A DNA stretch of 6,111 nt. Origin: Planctomycetaceae bacterium UBA4732. GTDB taxonomy: Bacteria > Planctomycetota > Planctomycetia > Gemmatales > Gemmataceae. Shown here one piece after another: positions 4,077 to 6,111 of the stretch. Both the position numbers and the translations under genes were made by a program. A model generated the notes under the pieces. That model saw only the letters and a list, made by a program, of their open reading frames with translations. It ran no database searches and was not told where the DNA came from. The stretch lies in NCBI GenBank assembly GCA_002404095.1, contig DHJA01000086.1, positions 7,357 through 13,467 on the forward strand, written 5' to 3'. Positions within the stretch are counted from its first letter, which is position 1; each line of letters opens with the position of its first letter.

Positions 4077-6111
4077 ATGCCTCGTCTTCCACATATCCAC
4101 CATTGTACGTCGGAGCCTTACCGGTTCTTCGGCCGCGCCGCCGAACTGGCGCTCCTCGACGCCGCCTTGTCCGGTGGCGAGCCGAGTGTGGCAGCGCTGG
4201 CCGGGCCGGGCGGTCAGGGCAAGACGGCCATCGTTCAACATTGGTTAGAACGCCTGTTGTCGCACGAACCGGCGCCCGACGGCGTGTTTTTGTGGAGTTT
4301 TTACCGCGGCAAAGACGCCGACCTGTGCCTGCGTGAGCTATATGCCTACGCAGCCGGTCTCGCTCATACCTCGGATGTGTCCGCCAGTTATTGCGTCGAT
4401 CATCTGCTGCCGATCCTGCGCCGCGAGCGCGTGGCCCTGGTCTTCGACGGCGCCGAAGTGGCGCAGTACGAGGACGGGCCGTGGCGGGGGCGTTTCCTTC
4501 ATCCCGAGTTCGGCCGGCTGCTTGAGGAATTGGCGTCGGAACCTCTCCCCGGCGTCGTGGTGCTGACGACGCGGTTCGATCTGCCCACGTTGGCCCATCG
4601 CCGCCATGCCCGGCTCATTGGATTGAGCGCGCTCGACGCCGTCAGCGCTCGCGCATTGCTGACAAGTCTCGGCGTCCGCGGAGATGACAAGGCCCTGGAC
4701 GAGGCGGCGACGGCCGGCGGTCATCACGCCAAGGCCGTGGAATTGCTGGGCGCGTATCTCGTCCGCTACCACGACGGGGATGCGACCGCCCTCGCCGAGT
4801 TGCCTGAATCGCCGGCCGTAGAGGGGGCCAGCGAGGAGGAAGTGCGCGTGGCGCGGGTGCTGGCGGCCTGGCAACAGCAACTGCCGGCCGAGGCGCAGGA
4901 CATTATCGGGCTGGCTACGGCGTTTCGCGATCCGCCCATTGAGGATCGCTTAAAAGAATACCTTATCAGCACCCCCGTCCAAACGTTGCTACATGAGACG
5001 TGGGGACGTGAGTATGAGCCGTTCGCCGCACGGCCGACGGATTGGTTATCAAGACAAATCGACGATCTGATTCATTTGCGGTTGCTGGAGCGCGTCGGCC
5101 GATACGGCCCGGCGTCGGCCGGTGCGGCGCCGGTGATCGACGCCCATCCACTGGTGCGCCGCGCGTTCGAGCATGTACTCGGAGCGACGGGACGGCGCGA
5201 AGGCGCGCGGGCGCGCGCGGGATTCCTGCGCGGCCGGCCTGATCGTCGCCGGCCAGCCACGCTGGAAGAGGCGCGCGAGGAAGTGGAGATGTTCCACGCC
5301 TACTGTGACGCCGGCTTATGGAATGAAGCGGACGGCGCCTATGTCGCTCTCGATAATCCGAAACACCGCTTCCTCGCTCCCGCGTTGGAGCGCGACCTGC
5401 TTGTGTGTTTCTTTCCCGCCGGCGATTGGCGCCGGCCGCCGCTTTGGCCTGGTTTCGGCCGTTGGCGGAGTCTGGCGATTTGCCTGGAAATGCTCGGCCA
5501 ATACGAGGACGCCCTGGCCGTTTACCGTGAGAAAGACGCGGCGTTGCGCGGCGACGCCCTGATCGCGCTAGGCCGACTCGATCCGCTGCTGGAACGGCCG
5601 CAAGCACATCATCCGTGGCAAAACCTCTGGCAGGCGTACCGATGTCACGCGCTTTGCCTCGCCGGACGCACGGAGGAGGCCGTGGCGTTGGCGCGGACGC
5701 TTGTTCCGGTTGACGTTTATGAATGGGTTCACGTCTTTGAATGTCTGCTAAGGGCGGAAATGCTGTCCGCCCTGGACATCAAGAGCGTCTTGTTCCGACC
5801 GCCGAACGCCGCGGAACACCGTTGGGCGGAACTAGCGCGCCGGCGCATGAGGGCCGACTACCTGCGCGTCACTGCTTCCACGCCGTCCGGTTTGAATGCG
5901 GAGTATGAGGATCTATTGGAGGCTTACGACCGGGCCGGCCTGCCCTTCGAGCGCACGCTGACGCGGCTAAGTTACGCGCGATGGCTGCTGTCGCAAGGCG
6001 AAACGGCAGCCGCTCGACGAATCGCGGCCGAGGCGCTCGACTTGGCGCGGCAATATGCCATGCCGATCCTGGCCGCCGACGCTTGCCCACGGGTGGACGA
6101 CACGGTTTGTA
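4077..6111 (+). CDS. STAND-class (NB-ARC-like) NTPase with TPR-like C-terminus, 3' end outside window
   Basis: The frame is open from ATG 4077 to the right edge: 678 complete codons with no stop, so the protein is partial at its C-terminus. STAND NTPases are ATP-driven switch proteins that oligomerise when a C-terminal sensor detects a signal. Visible parts are the entry motif YRFFGRAAEL (15-24), Walker A GPGGQGKT (43-50), Walker B LVFDGAE (121-127), a sensor strand VVLTTRFD (161-168), a GLPL-like GGHHAKAVELLGAYL (214-228), a winged-helix-like region (about 270-345), and DAHPLVRRAFE (355-365), which sits where an MHD-type motif would be. Helical TPR-like pairs follow at about 464-490, 520-542 and 632-662. 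No TIR, caspase, nuclease or protease domain precedes the NTPase. Only a weak TGAG precedes the ATG. An in-frame GTG at 4011 would add 22 residues without a recognisable domain. GC content and codon use match the housekeeping neighbours. The ligand and output are unknown. Confidence 0.85.
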   Translation, partial: MPRLPHIHHCTSEPYRFFGRAAELALLDAALSGGEPSVAALAGPGGQGKTAIVQHWLERLLSHEPAPDGVFLWSFYRGKDADLCLRELYAYAAGLAHTSDVSASYCVDHLLPILRRERVALVFDGAEVAQYEDGPWRGRFLHPEFGRLLEELASEPLPGVVVLTTRFDLPTLAHRRHARLIGLSALDAVSARALLTSLGVRGDDKALDEAATAGGHHAKAVELLGAYLVRYHDGDATALAELPESPAVEGASEEEVRVARVLAAWQQQLPAEAQDIIGLATAFRDPPIEDRLKEYLISTPVQTLLHETWGREYEPFAARPTDWLSRQIDDLIHLRLLERVGRYGPASAGAAPVIDAHPLVRRAFEHVLGATGRREGARARAGFLRGRPDRRRPATLEEAREEVEMFHAYCDAGLWNEADGAYVALDNPKHRFLAPALERDLLVCFFPAGDWRRPPLWPGFGRWRSLAICLEMLGQYEDALAVYREKDAALRGDALIALGRLDPLLERPQAHHPWQNLWQAYRCHALCLAGRTEEAVALARTLVPVDVYEWVHVFECLLRAEMLSALDIKSVLFRPPNAAEHRWAELARRRMRADYLRVTASTPSGLNAEYEDLLEAYDRAGLPFERTLTRLSYARWLLSQGETAAARRIAAEALDLARQYAMPILAADACPRVDDTVC

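Noticed and set aside
4338..5607. Long minus-strand open frames opposite the STAND gene (4338-4880 and 4966-5607)
   Set aside because: They are Arg/Pro/Ala-rich translations typical of the reverse strand of GC-rich genes and have no recognisable domain. The plus-strand frame is open throughout and has clear NTPase motifs.
1..6111. CRISPR array, tRNA or rRNA gene
   Set aside because: No regularly spaced direct repeats, tRNA-like cloverleaf or rRNA motif was seen anywhere in the window.

Overview
This window looks like a chromosomal segment of a GC-rich bacterium, most likely a planctomycete (Pirellulales-like). The assignment rests on three things: the style of the CdsA, UppS and PurA proteins, the presence of a large STAND-type NTPase with the signature 'GPGGQGKT ... 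DGAE ... LTTR ... HPLVR', and the weak Shine-Dalgarno usage. It is an inference from remembered family patterns, not from a search.

Layout. Positions 1-4020 run on the minus strand, read right to left: purA (adenylosuccinate synthetase, 3911-2631), two small predicted membrane proteins (2448-2143 and 2089-1832), uppS (undecaprenyl diphosphate synthase, about 1816-1052) and cdsA (phosphatidate cytidylyltransferase, 1024-83). A short GC hairpin lies at the extreme left edge. A divergent intergenic stretch of 165 bases (3912-4076) separates purA from a long plus-strand gene. That gene starts at 4077, is open to the right edge of the window, and encodes a STAND/NB-ARC-like NTPase with a helical, TPR-like C-terminal half.

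How the genes fit together. uppS and cdsA are the familiar envelope-lipid pair. UppS makes the C55 lipid carrier for peptidoglycan and other polymers, and CdsA makes CDP-diacylglycerol for phospholipids. PurA commits IMP to AMP. These are housekeeping genes. The STAND gene is accessory-like and points away from them; signalling or defence is the usual role of that class, but here it has no visible N-terminal effector domain.

The unusual part is the visibly AT-richer segment between purA and uppS (about 1817-2630). It contains two different inverted-repeat elements: a 93-base element with perfect 18-base arms, and a 140-base fold-back element with 38-base arms that differ at one position. It also contains the two small membrane-protein ORFs, whose start and stop codons fall in or against the arms of the 93-base element. 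The uppS gene next to it has no ATG, GTG or TTG start in frame ahead of its conserved N-terminal region. The best-placed start is an ATA codon at 1816-1814 with a GAGG five bases upstream. I found no CRISPR array, tRNA, rRNA or transposase gene. The clearest candidates for something new are the uppS start and the two fold-back elements, not a complete new system.
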